Shown: one piece after another, positions 1 to 13,800 of the stretch | How positions within the stretch are numbered: position 1 is the first letter of the stretch | How the letters are laid out: each line of letters begins with the position of its first letter | From: Stercorarius parasiticus | Taxonomy: Eukaryota; Chordata; Aves; Charadriiformes; Stercorariidae | Assembly: GCA_013396915.1 (NCBI GenBank) | Contig: VWZL01000192.1 | Span: 866,792-930,791 of the forward strand | Direction of reading: 5' to 3' | Length of the DNA stretch: 64,000 nt | Program-made: the position numbers and the translations under genes | Notes under the pieces: generated by a model | The model's input: the letters and a program-made list of their open reading frames with translations, nothing else | Databases searched by the model: none | What the model was told of the DNA's origin: nothing

Positions 1-3000
1 AGCAGCGATCCTCTGCAGGTTTCAGCTGACACCTGCATTTAGCTTCCTTGGTTTTTTCCACCTTAATGAACATATGGAGACTGCTCTATAAAGGGAGCAA
101 CATGTCATACTCTCTGTGAGTAGTTTTGCACAGTTGCTGAAATGAAACAGAATAACTGGCTTTGTAAACACCTTTCATTAATCACCCAAATACTGCTATG
201 ACACTTAAGTTAGCAGTTTGTTTATTAAGAGCCCATGTTCTTGGGTTTCATGTTCATGCAAATGTTATGCTATTCCAATAAAACATTAGGAAAATAGCGT
301 GTCAAAAAGGAAATTAATCAATCACCAGTGGCTGGCTTATTTTTACTTTTCCCTTTTTCTTTTTTTTGTGGGTTTTTTTTTTTAAGGAGAAATATCTTTA
401 AAAACTAAAGGCTGAATCTCTACATACGTGCCTAAAATCAAACAATGGAACAGAAATAAGGGTGTCCAGGCCTCCTGTGCACAACAGTACGGAGAATCTG
501 AGGGATTTTGTCAGACTGAGATGCCCCAGAGCTGTGGAGCTTGAAACTCACCTTGGTATTTCTAGGAGTCAAAAAAAGCTGAAAACTACCATTTGATGTG
601 GTAATAAATAAAAGAATAGCAAAACTTCAGGGCTTTCCAGCTCAAAATGTGGCAAGTTTGTGAGTTCTCTCTTGTCCAGGTCAGATAAATTCTGAACCTC
701 TTTCATTCTTGACTACCTTCCTTCGTCATGTCCTCTATACCACTCAGTCCTTAGGCTGTTTGAGAGCCACTTCTCAGTTGCCAGACTTCTGGCATTTCCA
801 AGGAAGTGCAGAACCTTTTAAAACCTTGAGCTGTTCTAGATTCCCTGTTCCTAAAGAATCCCACATGCCTGTACTGTGCTGAAGCTGAGGATGCCACAAG
901 CTTCAACACCTTTTCTCTGAAGGCAGTTGATGCACTGAGGCTTCCCAGAGCCACAGAAGATCTGGGCTTCTATCAGATAATCTGGCAGGAGGCCAAGCTC
1001 ATTTCTGATAGAAACCTGCGTTAGTATAATTTCAAGGAAAAAAAAAAAAGGAGAGATTTTCTCAGAGCACCATATTTAAGAAGAATTGGCATTTTTCCAC
1101 AGAACTCTGCTTTGCCAGAAAATTCACAGCTGCGGCAAACTATTTGAAAAAACAGATGAGACCAAAATGTCAGAACACAATTAACAGTCTAGCAGTCAAA
1201 AGAGAAATCTCCATTTAATGGTATAGCAAAAAAAAAATAGTCATAGAAACCTTCAGATTCTTTGTTTATATTAAATTATTAGTTTATATTAAATTATCTC
1301 TATTGAAAATGAGATATCTAATAAACAGATTACAGAATATCCCTGAAAAATAATTTCAAAATTTCTTATTACAGTTGTGTCTGTGTTCCTCAGAAGTCTA
1401 GACTGGATAAGCCCAATGTACTTAATGTTACTGCAGTCACCCCCAAATTGTTTTTGTTTTTTCTGCACCTATGGCTTTTGCTCACTTTTCATGTATTTAA
1501 AACAACAAAAATATCACACACTGCTGTTGAGAGAGTTGATGGCAATAGATCAAAACTAGATTACTGCCTCTTGAGGTTTCTTTAAAGAAAATAGTCTTCA
1601 CTTTGGTAATAATAGGAAAGGGAAATATCTGATTCTAGCAAAGCTGTGTAGTTAGCAAGGAATCGCACTGTTTCTTGCTGAACAAATGTCAAAAGTCAAA
1701 AAAACCTGTTCTAGATTAGCGCCTTGGAGCAGTTTTAATGTACACGTCACTGTAACAGCTAATCGTGCAGCAGTATGGAGCTTGTCTTAGAAGCCAAGGC
1801 GGGCTGTGTCCATGAGTCTGACTGTTGGTAGGTAAATCGGTACCTGCTGCATGTAAACTGACAGGGAATATTCCCTGTAGTCTACTAGAAGAGCTGACCA
1901 TCTTACTACATGACAAAGGATCTGCTCACTTATGCTTGGACCAGACCTCTGATTTCATTTGCTTATGCAAAGGACTAATGCACACAGTGTTTTGCAGACA
2001 ATCTATGTTCTCTCTCTTGTTCCTAAAGTTCAGGGTTTGGGGAGGTTTTAAATATATCTCTATTTGACATGGTATCCAAATGAGCCCACCATTAGACAAT
2101 GCAGCTTCACCGTACGTCCTCTGGATTACCAGACACACTGGGGACTTCCTCACCTACTTACACAGCACAGTGGCATACCAGTCCTTCTGGGGCATCCTGG
2201 AGATGACAAGCTGGCAAGCCTCATGAATGACAGCATTTCGGTATCATTGCTCCAATATACTGAATCTAAGACGCTGACTTTGAAGGCAAGGTACAGCAAG
2301 TATGTGTCACTGGCCTTCTTCAGTGCCAATGTAATCCACAGCAGAGAAAGAATTTGTCCTTGCCCCTAGTTACAACTTTTGCTTTTCAGCTCAAGCTGAA
2401 ATTGTATTTTAGTGTTTAGATCTGCTGGTTTAAGCAATTTTGGGCAGCTAAGTTAGCACATATGAGGGCCTTTTGCTACCTCTGTTTTGTGAACCCAACA
2501 GCAGTCAAGCAACTTTGACTTTCAGAAATGGCTTTCAGTCTAACTCCAGGTCAAATAATGTGTAGACTGAAGTTCTTAGCACATCAACCAATCAACCTCA
2601 TGTGTTTCAATAGCAGACCTTGTGGACTTTTTTGAGGCTGTTCACCTAAATGTGCATAAAATCACACGCAGAATCTTAGGGACAGCAAGGCACATCACAT
2701 TCGAAGCTAATACTGACAATATAATTCCTTACCTTAGGGACTGAAAGGTATTTTGGCCATAGTCTATGTAATTTTATCTGAAAGTTCAGACTTCTAAGAC
2801 AAGGTAAGTGATTTACTTTCCTGTGTCTTGTACCAATAGTCCATATTGCCAATAAGAAGGCCAGCACGTATACGTTTGAGATAATATATGCCTAAACACT
2901 GTGCTTTAAAGCACTGCCTCCTATCCATCTATATTTGTCTTTAATTCATAGGGAAAAAATAAATACTATGAGACAGTTGCAAGTCATTTTATAAATTCAA

Positions 3001-6000
3001 ACAGAGCCAGTACTGATTTATGCCACGTAGACTGCTTGCAATAAAATAGGAAAAAATGGCTATGACACTCAGCAGACGCTGCTTGGATCTCTATCTTTCC
3101 TTGTTAATACAATTAACTCCCACACAATCCCTGGTAACACTCCCATTAACCCTATCCAAACACGAAGAATAAGATAAGCTTATCCTGCCCATCCTCTGTC
3201 TCTAGCAAAACCCTGAGATATGCTGGCACCCATTTAAAATCAACCCTAAAGCCATCCGTTCCTAATGATTCAAAACTGACAGATTTATTCATATACTTCA
3301 CCATACACACTTAGCCCCGGAGGGCCTTGGAACATTTTCTTCCTAGATCCTCAGGGAATTTATGCAAATGCTAAGTTCTCTACTTAAGAGAGTTTCAGGA
3401 GTGGAATAACAAGGATGGTGTAGCTCAGGACTGAGGAACCATCATGCAGGGGGAGATTGCATTACACCTGCCAATATTAAAACTGAATCTTGCCAGTATA
3501 ATGAGCACCCACTTTTAAGACAGTAAATTTGCATTAGAAAGCTTTTGGGGTTAGGTTATGTCAGTCCTCTTCAGACTCGCTGCTGAAGGCAGGAGAGCAT
3601 GACCTCTTGTTGACACCAGAGCTGGGCACATCATACTCTGAAAAATAGTTTATTCACTATAGTATTTGACCCTGATTTTTTTTCTAAAAGACTAAATATT
3701 TCATGTTGACGTTTTGCGGGCGTTTTATTCCAACCTCACCTGATTAAAATCAGAATTTTGTGAAGGATTAAAGGGAACCAAGTTGGGCTTCTGATGTGGG
3801 TAGTGAATTTGTGCTCCAGTTCAGTGCAGAATTACCTTTTTCTTTTTTCTTCCTAAGCGCACCTTCTTTACTTGTGAATTGGATGTTCCTCTAAAGGCAG
3901 TGCTTTGAGAAGCTGCTCCCAAGAAAAAGCTTGGTTGGAAATTGTAACTTAAGAATGTGCAGGGCATGCAGAATGATGGAGAGTCAAGAAGAAGGATGAA
4001 AAACTTCTAATACACTTGGTGATTTAATTTTAGAAAGAAGTTTTCTAAAATGTCCCCTGGATGTCAAGCAAGACAGAATAAGGTCAACCAATTGGCAGTA
4101 TCGGTTGTGATCTGGAGAAAGATGTGAAAAATCTTACAATTAGAAATAGATTTGCAAAATGCAATAGTCAGAAAGTAGTGAGGAAGAAAGGAAACATTGT
4201 GCATAGAAAAATGAAGGGTATAGAAGTCACGGCAGAGAAGACAACGTAGAAGACTTCTGAAAGATTTAGAGGAAGTTCTTGTGAAATATTTGAAGCCAGC
4301 CCTCACATTATTTTTGCAGTTGGAACAAATACATCAGTTATCACAGATAAAGCAGGATCCTAGACAGCCAGAAAGTTTTCTGATTTCTGTCAAGGAGGAC
4401 ATAAGGTGTAAGTATTTCAAGACGTACAACATACAGCTATAAAGAAAAGGCAGGAATTAAAACTTCGGCTAAAGCGGGAAATGTTAAAAACAGATGGGCT
4501 TTCCCTTCTACATTTATCTTTTAGATAATGAACGACAGAACATCATAAAACCAAGCAAAGATTGGATTTAGATCCCCAAGTGTCTGAACTTGCTAGGAAA
4601 CACAGGCACCCACAGTAAGGTTCATCTCACTCAAATTTATAGAACTACAATGCAGAGGTCTCCATTCCAGGTAGTCACACGAGGTTCCCTTTTATAGTCA
4701 ACAGAGAAAATCAGGCACTTTTAGGGTATGATTTTTGTGGGGTATCTACTGCAGGATTATATTATTTGTTTCCATGAAACACCTATTTCCTCTTTTGACT
4801 AAACTGAGAGTCTAGGCTCCTTGTTCACATTACATGCCTGTGTTGTAGATATCTACTTTTGTTTGAATCAATCCCATGCAAAGGGGCAGCTTTTTACCCT
4901 AGAAAGCTATGCTGTTTAAGCCAAACAGAGGTTTTGTTTTCAAGATTTTTTGAGTCTAGTGGTTAGCGACCTCTGCCTCTGCTGTTTCTTCATGGCTGTT
5001 TATGTAGGCCCAGTAGTTTCATTCCCTTTTTCTGTCAGGAGGGAGGAGGGAGATAATAGCTATAAAAATGCTGCTCTTTAAACTACTTCCATGGAGCTTT
5101 GCCAAAGAGCAATCCATTCGAATCCATTTGAGAGCTAGACTGAATTCCTACACGCTCAGGAAAGCCAAGGGAGTGCAACACTAAAAGCTGCTGGAGGATT
5201 CATGGAAATGGAGCCTCTTCAGACAGATTATGCTGAGCAGAGCAAGGTTTGACCACAGCAGCAGGGCCAGTGCTCTGGGTGCATAATGTCACCTTACTGT
5301 GCACCCCTGGGTCACCACACATCAGCGGAGTCTTTTGACTGAAAGGAGTAAAGGGTGAAGGAGGGGAAAAATATGGTGCTGTTCTTCACGCAGATGACCC
5401 ACTTTCCTCCTTGGAAAGAAGTAGGATGTAAAAAGTAGACTGGGTTTAATTGCCTGGTATAAAATTAGTTACGGTAAACCAGGCGTCTGCTTTCCCAAGA
5501 CAGTAGAACACTTCCTAAACATAACTGATTTAAACATATTTGTGTTAACCTTGCAGAAAACCAAGACAAACTTTTAAAAGTTAATTATATATCACTCTCG
5601 ACTAAAATAACATAAGCATTGTAGAATGGGAAGAAATGGGAATCTCTTGAAAAGGTAAAATAGCTATCACTGAAATTAATTCCCAAGATGTACCATCTAC
5701 ACGTGTATATGAGACAGTATATTACGGATTTGTCTAATTGTTTTAAGGAACATAAATGCTATATGACTTTTCTAAAAGAGGACATGTCAAAGCTGCCAAC
5801 ATATTGATATCCTGTCAGCTCATTCAAGTGTGTTATTAACTGGCAAGCCTTACTCAATGGTATTGGTTCACGTAGAACTAGAATGGTGGAAGAAACGGAT
5901 TTTTCACGTGGATCGCTTTCCGCAAGGTACCAGCTGAATATGAAAAGATTTATCCTCTTACCTCTCCCATCAACTAACTTTGACAAATAAGAAATTTGTG

Positions 6001-7100
6001 ACTTCTGCCTATGAAACACGTATCTCTGTTTCTGTTGCTATAGGTACAAGGGCCAATTAACATAGCTCTTTTCAGAGAGGGAACTGAAAACATTTATAAT
6101 AAATATTAATCAGAAAAATTCTTACTGGTCTTTTTATCCCTTCTAAGTAATTGACATACAGAACTCAAGAGAAGGAGGTGAATTTCTAAAATACATACAA
6201 TTTAAAAGCAAAACGAGGTATATGACAAGTAAGCAGATGAAGATTTGAGAAAGGCTGAAGATGATCCAGAGCATATATTTTATATGGATTTTTTTTAATA
6301 AAATGCTCCACAAATGCCTCCTGACTTCAACTGACATCCATTGCATACATTGCTATCTTAGTAGGGATGCGTTATGCAAGAGAGGTTGTAAAAAATGGGC
6401 TCCCCAATAACCTTTTAGATTCATCTAATCCTTGAATATTTTGCCCATTAAACAGTCTTTATAGGGTGGTTCACTTTGTGCAGATTCAGTGAGGTTCAAT
6501 TTTATTGTTCTAAATCAAAATTCAATCAAATGTACCATGTTTTCTCCTTACTAAGAAGGCAGATCAAAGGTAGTGGGTTAAAGTGTCCCATCAAATCCCC
6601 TCTGTGGTGGAGGCTCAATTTATCACTTCCATTAAAATCTCACATCTCTGGCAGACGAGGAAATGAGTACTACCATAGCAAGTCACCCAGTCAGACTTGT
6701 GTTCTTGAATATCTTTATGCCCCTGCATGTCTTTACCTGTCCTTCCCTCAGGTTGGCTAGAAGGCTAAGATAATGAATACAAATCAGGTCCCACTTCCAA
6801 AATGAAGTTTGACACCCTTGCTCCTCAGTTCCAGTTGCCCTGGAACCAAAAATGTATGACAAAATTCAAAATATGCAAAACATTTTTATTAAATGGGGTA
6901 GTTAGCCAGGTTCACTTGTTTGATTTTGTTTCCAGACCCCTCTAATTGAGTAGAAAAGTTTAAAATTAAAAAGAAAAATGCAAATTAAAAACAGGGACTT
7001 GGCCGCAGATACTTTCTTGTTTGTCCAAAATCTCTCTCCAATGCTGCCTCGATTCAAAACAAACACACACCTTTCCTTGAAGCATAAAAAGCACGTATTA
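1..7100. other. AT-rich non-coding stretch, no gene recognised
   Basis: I see no recognisable exon, RNA gene or repeat family across this stretch. Short open frames occur on both strands, but none encodes a protein I recognise. It holds T-rich runs near 358-386, an A run near 1039-1051 and a short tandem duplication at 1264-1297 (listed separately). Positions 6652-6720 carry a weak resemblance to an old MIR-type SINE (ACGAGGAAATGAG then AAGTCACCCAGTCAG), too diverged to call firmly. Confidence 0.6.
1264..1297. repeat. Short tandem duplication, 18-bp period
   Basis: The 16-base unit GTTTATATTAAATTAT occurs at 1264-1279 and again at 1282-1297 with no difference, separated by two bases. It is an AT-rich local duplication of the replication-slippage type. 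No function is suggested. Confidence 0.8.
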
Positions 7101-7800
7101 TTAAATAGAAGGTATCTCTGATTTTAAGCTCTAATTGATGTTAATATTGGAGCTAAGGTTTAACTTTGAGTTCAACAAGTTATATTGCATGGAAGCTAAT
7201 CACATGCAAAATGCTATTCTTCACCATCACCCTGATTCTACGAAGATTTACATTTGTGCTTCACATTAACCACAAGAATTTTCCCGCTGAATCAATGACA
7301 TTGGTCTTATGCTTAAATTTATGTGAATATATGTGAAGTTTGGGTCTTAAAGAAAAAGAAGGATGATAGCAGTATTACAAGGTATTTATTACAATGTCTT
7401 TATGACATGAAGTTGAAATAGAGATGAAACTTTTGTAGCTTTTTTTTAAATACTGTTGTATTTTTCTTTAATAGTTCTCGTCCTTAGAACTTAGTTCAGC
7501 TTTTTTCCTGTTGCACTCACTGAGGGCAGCTATCATAACATAGCCAAGAAAGATAATTGAATGAAGAATTGATTTTTATTGCCTGTAATAAAAAGCAGTT
7601 CTTATTACTTTTACAAATTACTCATAATTACAATTGTCTAGAGAATGCCTTATCACCCTGAGTGGAGCTGAAATAAGCTGGATGCACAATAGTACTTCTA
7701 TGTCTGTGATTTAAAACTTGTGTTCTCATTAATGGCAATGTAAATTAGCACTATGGCAAATTTAGTTCGTATCATTTTACTGGACAGATTCTAATACTGC
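7100..7800. other. ATTA/TAAT-rich unique block, candidate conserved non-coding element
   Basis: The block is dense in homeodomain-type cores (ATTA, TAAT, CTAATTG, CATAATTACAATTG) and lacks homopolymer runs and recognisable transposons over most of its length. No frame is open for long. This texture is typical of vertebrate enhancers that are conserved between species, but it is also what AT-rich DNA gives by chance. I infer possible regulatory function only weakly; conservation cannot be judged from one sequence. Confidence 0.2.
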
Positions 7801-9150
7801 CGGGGAAGAATCTTAAGCAGACACGCAATTTATTTCTGAGTGGCATCATTCAGGCTGGAGCATATGCACTGAGTCTGAGAGGTATCTTTAATTATTAAGG
7901 AAGTAGAGTTGTGCAAGTTACACTTCATGAAACATTTTGATTATGTCTTTTAGAGTCCAAGTGCTGGAAACTCTGGAGTGTTATAAGCAGGTATCAGACT
8001 TGTTACATTGCAGACAGGCAAAGCTAGTTTCAGCATTAAGATCACTCTGATTAGGTTCAGCAGATATATATTGAATGGCCTTTCCTGAAGTCTTGTCTTT
8101 AAATTTCACAAAAAAGCAGCATTAAGTTTGTACCTGCCACAGCTGAAATCTTTTTTCTTGTTTATCACGCAGCAAGGCTAATAGAGAATATATCTGGGGG
8201 TTTTCTGCCTTTTTTTTAAAGTAGAACAGGTAACTCTGGGTCACTTTCATGTAGTTGATCTGTTACAAGACAGAGAAGGAAAAGCTAGAATTAATCACAT
8301 CCTCTCTCACCTCCCTAAAGAAACCTGAATTGTTAAAAATCCCCTGGGCACTCAGTCTTCATTAACTTCTATGGCAGAGTTTTGTGCCTTGTTTAAATGT
8401 GTCATTCTGATAAATCAAGGTATTGATCTCACTTGATTATAAAGAAAGCATCTTTCAAGAAGAATGAGAACCAGTTTGGGGGATGAGATGATATTTCTTC
8501 TGTTATGACCTGTTGTATGGCTGAGAAATATCTGGGCTCCCCTTGTTAAATAGTGCGAGCATAAACGAGGGTTAATTTTCTGAGAAGTGTTTCAATCCTA
8601 AATTAGATTTGCTAATTTTTTTCGTATTATACTTTATATTTTATGTGTATTAACTCACTCATTTAAAACTTACTACCTTTAAGGCAAATATTTATGTTAG
8701 ACAGTACTGTGCAAACTAGGATTCATGAGTATTTTTTACCAACCAGCAAGTCCTATTAATTCACTGAAACCTGCCTAAGGATATAATCAGCAATTTAAAG
8801 AACAGTTCATACATTACGCTTGCATACCAGATATCTAGACATATCCTAACCACACGGTGCAACACAAACAGGCAGTTTATGTAGGCAAGTGCTGGGCTTC
8901 TGCAGTTATTCAATACTGCAATTAAATTATCAACTCTTTATTAGTGTATATAGTATTTCTAATGCTCTTTGTCTCAGGCATTCCTATGAATAAGAACCTT
9001 TCATTTCCTGGGTGTGACAGAAAAAGCCCCAGTTTAAAGCATGAAAGATATTTGAAAAGAAACAAAACCAACCCTTCCTCAGGCTTCTCTCAGGACATCC
9101 TACTTGAAATTTCAGTGAAGAAATCCATACTTAGACCTACTTAATAAAAT
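7800..9150. other. AT-rich non-coding stretch, nothing recognised
   Basis: No exon-like, RNA-like or repeat-family signal is seen. A 66-codon open frame near 8944-9144 encodes nothing I recognise and is of a length expected by chance. Confidence 0.6.
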
Positions 9151-10830
9151 CTTGAGATGTCATTCTATACTCAACAGGAGTATTTTTGGCTTCTTATAGT
9201 AAAGGAAACAAAGCAAAACATAACCTTGGAGAGGAGAGTTCTTCTAATCCACTTAGTCCTGGGAACCTCAGAGGAGAGAATCTGCTCCCTTGCTGGATTT
9301 AGCATGCTGCTGTGGACTCTGCAGCTTCTTCTAAGGTTTCCCATGGCCGCCTCCTGCTCTGCATCCCTGACACATGGAGTAGCTGAGGAGACAACCCTTT
9401 CCTGTTCCACATGGATGCACGCCACCAGGCTCTCCAGTAACATAAATCATGTATATGCCATCATATACATTTAGGTTTAAATCTGCACTAGAGTCCAGAC
9501 TCCCCACTTGCTTGCTTTCCAACTTGAGCCCACAGTGGCCTAGGTAGGCAAGTTGCGAGGAAAAGTTCTTGATGGTGGACCCATTTTGCTCAAGTTCTGT
9601 CTTTACATGTCCTGTAGGTGTAACAGCATTGTCATGAATTCTCTCGCCCTATCAGTCCCCTCACCCCAAGAAATATCTACTTTTAGCAGGCCTCTGCAAA
9701 AGAACCGCAGTTGTGAAGGAACTCTCCACCCACTGTTATTGCTACAGCAGCTCATGGGGAAGGACTGATTCTCACCCTGAGATGGAATCATGGTGGAGGT
9801 TTCTGTCTGAAACCTATGGAAAAACTCTCTGAAAAATGAAACACTACTTTGAGAAGCCAGGCTGAGGCTGAAGCTTGTGTCAACAGAGCAACGCTCAGTT
9901 CAGAAACAAAAGGTAAAGAAAGATATTGCCTCGGAGAAAGGACTGAGCCAATTAGGGCTGTGAGATGCACTTTTCCTTTTTAAGATGATTTTCACAAGAC
10001 ACATGGATGTTATGTCACCAGGGAATGCTCAGGTGTTCACAGACTGTTGTCAGCAGTGCTGAGCTGAGAGTCCAACAGAAGTCCCAGGGTCACCTCAACA
10101 GGGGGTCCTCACCACACCTCAGGCTCAGCTCACTTTCAAACTCAGACCTGGTGGCACCATCCAAGACATGATCTTCCCAGATCTCGCCAGGCACAGCCAG
10201 ACCCCTTCCACAGTCCAAGAGCTGGCCTCTGGTGAGTATATTTCTGGTGGAGGGTACATGGAGAGGGGGTATGTGAATGGGGGGCACATGGGTCATACCA
10301 TGGGACCAGATGATGTATGTGGCACTCTGGGCATGACAACTGCAACAACTGCATGTCAGGGTTCCTTTTTGTCTTAAAACTTCACACCATCACTTCAGAA
10401 ACTGATGTCCTCCCCAACTTGCTCTGGACCTCTAACTACCTAAAATGAGAAGCTCCCTTTAATTAGACAGCTGAGGCATGAAAACACAGCCAGATGGAAG
10501 TTCTCCAAGCAAGCAGTTGTGTCATGACCAGAAATGTTATTGCCCAACTTTGTCAGCCTCACACACTTCAGTGTTTGCACCTGGAAAAAAGTCCTGTCAT
10601 CTCTGACCTGAGCAGATGACCCCAGCCTGCAGTGTCCTCCTGTCTCTCCCTCTCCCAACACCAAATGTATGTCTGAGCTGGGCCACCTGGTTCTGACCAC
10701 CAAAGATCCTAAGAGATAGAAACCTAGGTTCCAAAAGACTATGAAGCCAATTAACTGCAGAATTAGATCATTACCCAGTGGTACATAGCAGCAGCAGATC
10801 TTTCTCACCCCATTTTCTCACCCCTCTGTC
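9150..10830. other. Relatively GC-rich island with overlapping short open frames
   Basis: Base composition rises here; 10081-10140, for example, is clearly more than half G+C, in contrast to the AT-rich flanks. Several open frames of 60-122 codons overlap on both strands (such as 9157-9474 plus and 10440-10808 minus), none resembling a known protein. A good 5' splice-donor match (CTCTG then GTGAGT) lies at 10227-10237, and a weak acceptor (TCACCAG) ends at 10021. The stretch between them is closed by stops in all three plus-strand frames, so any exon there would be non-coding. A decayed repeat or a gene-fragment fossil are alternatives. Confidence 0.25.
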
Positions 10831-13800
10831 TAGACTCCACTCATGTACCTTACCTAGTCCATCAAATTCCCTCTTCTGCTGACATTCCCAAGCCTGATGG
10901 TGAACAAGGTCTAGTAGGAGCTCATCCCATTTCACTCCACCATACTCTGCTTCTTCCCCAATAGCATAACCTATAGATTACAAAAATGCAAAACGTTCTT
11001 GGACATTTCTACTAGACTCTCAGATATTAACTTTTAGTTTTCTGATCTGTTCTTTGTACAATCTCCAAGGTAACACGATGAGACTTGGGCTCCAGATGCA
11101 AAGTTACAAAATTTGATCTCTGGGTAGAAGTCTCAGTAGTACATGTCTGGATATTGATGTGGTTTATTACCTTCTGTCTTCCTGATCATGCAAAGCAATG
11201 ACATAGTTGGGTTTTTTCTTTTTCTCACAGACATATATAAAGGAGAGACATTGACCCAGGATGCTTCCATCATGCAATTTCCAAACAGATTCTACCTGTT
11301 CAAGTGGACCAAGAACAGATAGTATGGCAGAGAAACTGCAAGACAACTAGAAGACTGAAGTGAGAGTCTGGGTTCAGAAGGACTGTGAGGATCGACCTAA
11401 AGTCACCTGAGAACCAGCTGGGCTTTACCAGTTCTTGGCCTATGAATGTAGGACAAAAAAAGAGCCAGAAAGGCAACTCTTAAGGGATCTGTCTTTTTAA
11501 GTGCCAGATGGTGCCAGAGCTGCTGCCAGCACCCCGCGGGGTAGGGGACAAAGTCCCATGGCCCTGCAGAATTTTTGTCCAGTGACACTTTTTCAATATT
11601 TTGGGCTACAATCACGAGAAAAACTGGGGTAGTCTGACTCCTCTTTCAATGACTGTAATGAGTAGGCACCACATGTATGGACTCTGAAACAGGCCATATG
11701 ACTGCTGTTACTTTTCCCTCAGTGATGTAATACATCTGGAAGCACAATCGTCTCTTGTTCTTAATGCTTTCATACTAGGCCAATTGACCAACATTTACTG
11801 TTTATTAAAAAATAAATATGTTTCAGCTATTGGATTTGTCTGCAGTGTTTTAACTCTCTTTTTCTGTGTCCTATTAAATTTTCCTTTTGGACCTCCTCGC
11901 TAACTATAAAACAGATTAGAAACTGTCTTACTTCAGTGGACAAGAGGAATTACAGTTGTTAACTATCTACTCAAGACATATACATATTTATCTTTATGTA
12001 TTATTACTTCCTGCTTGTATTTTCTAATTTTATATTTTGAGGAAAACACTTAATCACTGCAAAACTTGAGTAATGAAAGTAGATATGGTTTTCAGGCTTT
12101 CAGGTTCTTGTCCTCTGTAAGTGGTACTCAGTCTTCCACAGATGAACTTTCGTCTTCATTCTCTTTGCTTCTGCTCCAGTCCTTCATTTTTTCCCCTAAT
12201 ATGACTGACTTCCCCTTGGGTATTCCCCTGGCTCCTATTACTGCCTTCTCAAAGGACTGCTCCCTCCACAGTGTCAGCTCTGACTGTGATGGCTAATTCA
12301 TCAGTACTCTGGTTCACTCATAGTTAACCTGTAATATGGCAAATTTAACTGTTTGAGATCTGAAGCCTACAGTCCTCCAGGTTGTAAGCCATGTAGGGTA
12401 GGTAGCACTATACTACCCCACAATTTTCCACTTGCACCAGTGGTGACAGTGTATTGCATACACTGGAACTCCATAGAATTCAAGGGGACGAGAAATACCC
12501 ATCTTGTTTCTTAATTTCTTACTTTAAAAATGAATATAATAGAATAGACTGATACCTTATTGCTTGCTGATATGAAAAGTCAGTCTTGCAAAAATCGTGA
12601 TCTGCTTTCCCTATTTTCGAAATTTCTTCTCCTCCCCCCTTACTCAGCAAGGTAAGAGTGATACTATACTGCCTTTTAAATGTAAATTATTTATTCTTGG
12701 GCAATAGGCAAGGAGGATGTTGCAAGTAGATATAATTTTTAAAAACAGGCTGAACCAACAGACAATGGAAATCAAAATTCAATCATAAGAATTATGCTGT
12801 CAAATTATTCATATTGTTTATCCTTCCCTTTGTCCTCCCTGACCCCATGAAGAAAAAGTTCTTCATAAAAAGGCTTACCTAATACCTATCCAATTATTTC
12901 TTAAATTGTGTTCTGGAATGTATTTCATGATCGGTTGTGGTTAGTGTTTTAATTAAACTTTTGCAGTGTATCTGCATGAAAATATAGCCAGTGAGACAGA
13001 CATACTTGTTCTACGGGAGCTGATTGACAGAAGGGAACAGATTGACTTGGCGTGTTAGTAAGACTCATTAATCTTCTTCAAGTACATACCGGGAAAACAT
13101 GGAGTTCTCTCAACAAGCTGTTACCAAAACAGAGTTTCTGTTTGAACAGTTGGAAAACTATCAGTACGAGTGGAAGTGGTAAGCAAAGAGTGAGATGCTC
13201 TTGCATGACGAAGCATTGCAGTTCGGGGGCTTTGTCACTGTGCGTAATGTACTTTAATATTTAGAACAGGGTGATGCTTATTAGAAAATAATTCATTATC
13301 TCTTAGGTCTGAAGGCTTGTGCTCTGAGTACAAACCTGGAAGCTAGCCATTGAAATCATGCTGTGAGTCTTGATCTACAGATTATTGTATTCATTTTATA
13401 ATAGGTAAACGTGTAGCTTCTTAAAAAGTAAAGTATACATAATGTGCTTTCATACCTATCCAATGTGACAAAAGTATGGAAACATAGATACCTTAGATGT
13501 AATACAATAGAGGGTTTAAAGGAAGCTGCAGGTACCTGGACATACACCTGGAGAATCAAATTCTTTCACTAAGTACTTCTGATCAGCATCTCAGTAGAGA
13601 GACTTTTAACATCTCTCATACGTCACTTGTATCAAGACATTTTTTCATGTTTCTTATACTGAACACTTGGCAGGAAGGGCTGAAATTTGTTATTTTTTTT
13701 TTCCTGGATTCTTAAATTAGTTAATAGCTAATATTTTAACCACAGGCTACATCTGACAGTTCTCCACAATCTACATTTATAATATTTTTTGCGTCTACTA

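Noticed and set aside
10440..10808. Minus-strand open frame of 122 codons
   Set aside because: No recognisable motif or domain; it lies in a GC-richer patch where stop codons are rarer, and its length is within chance.
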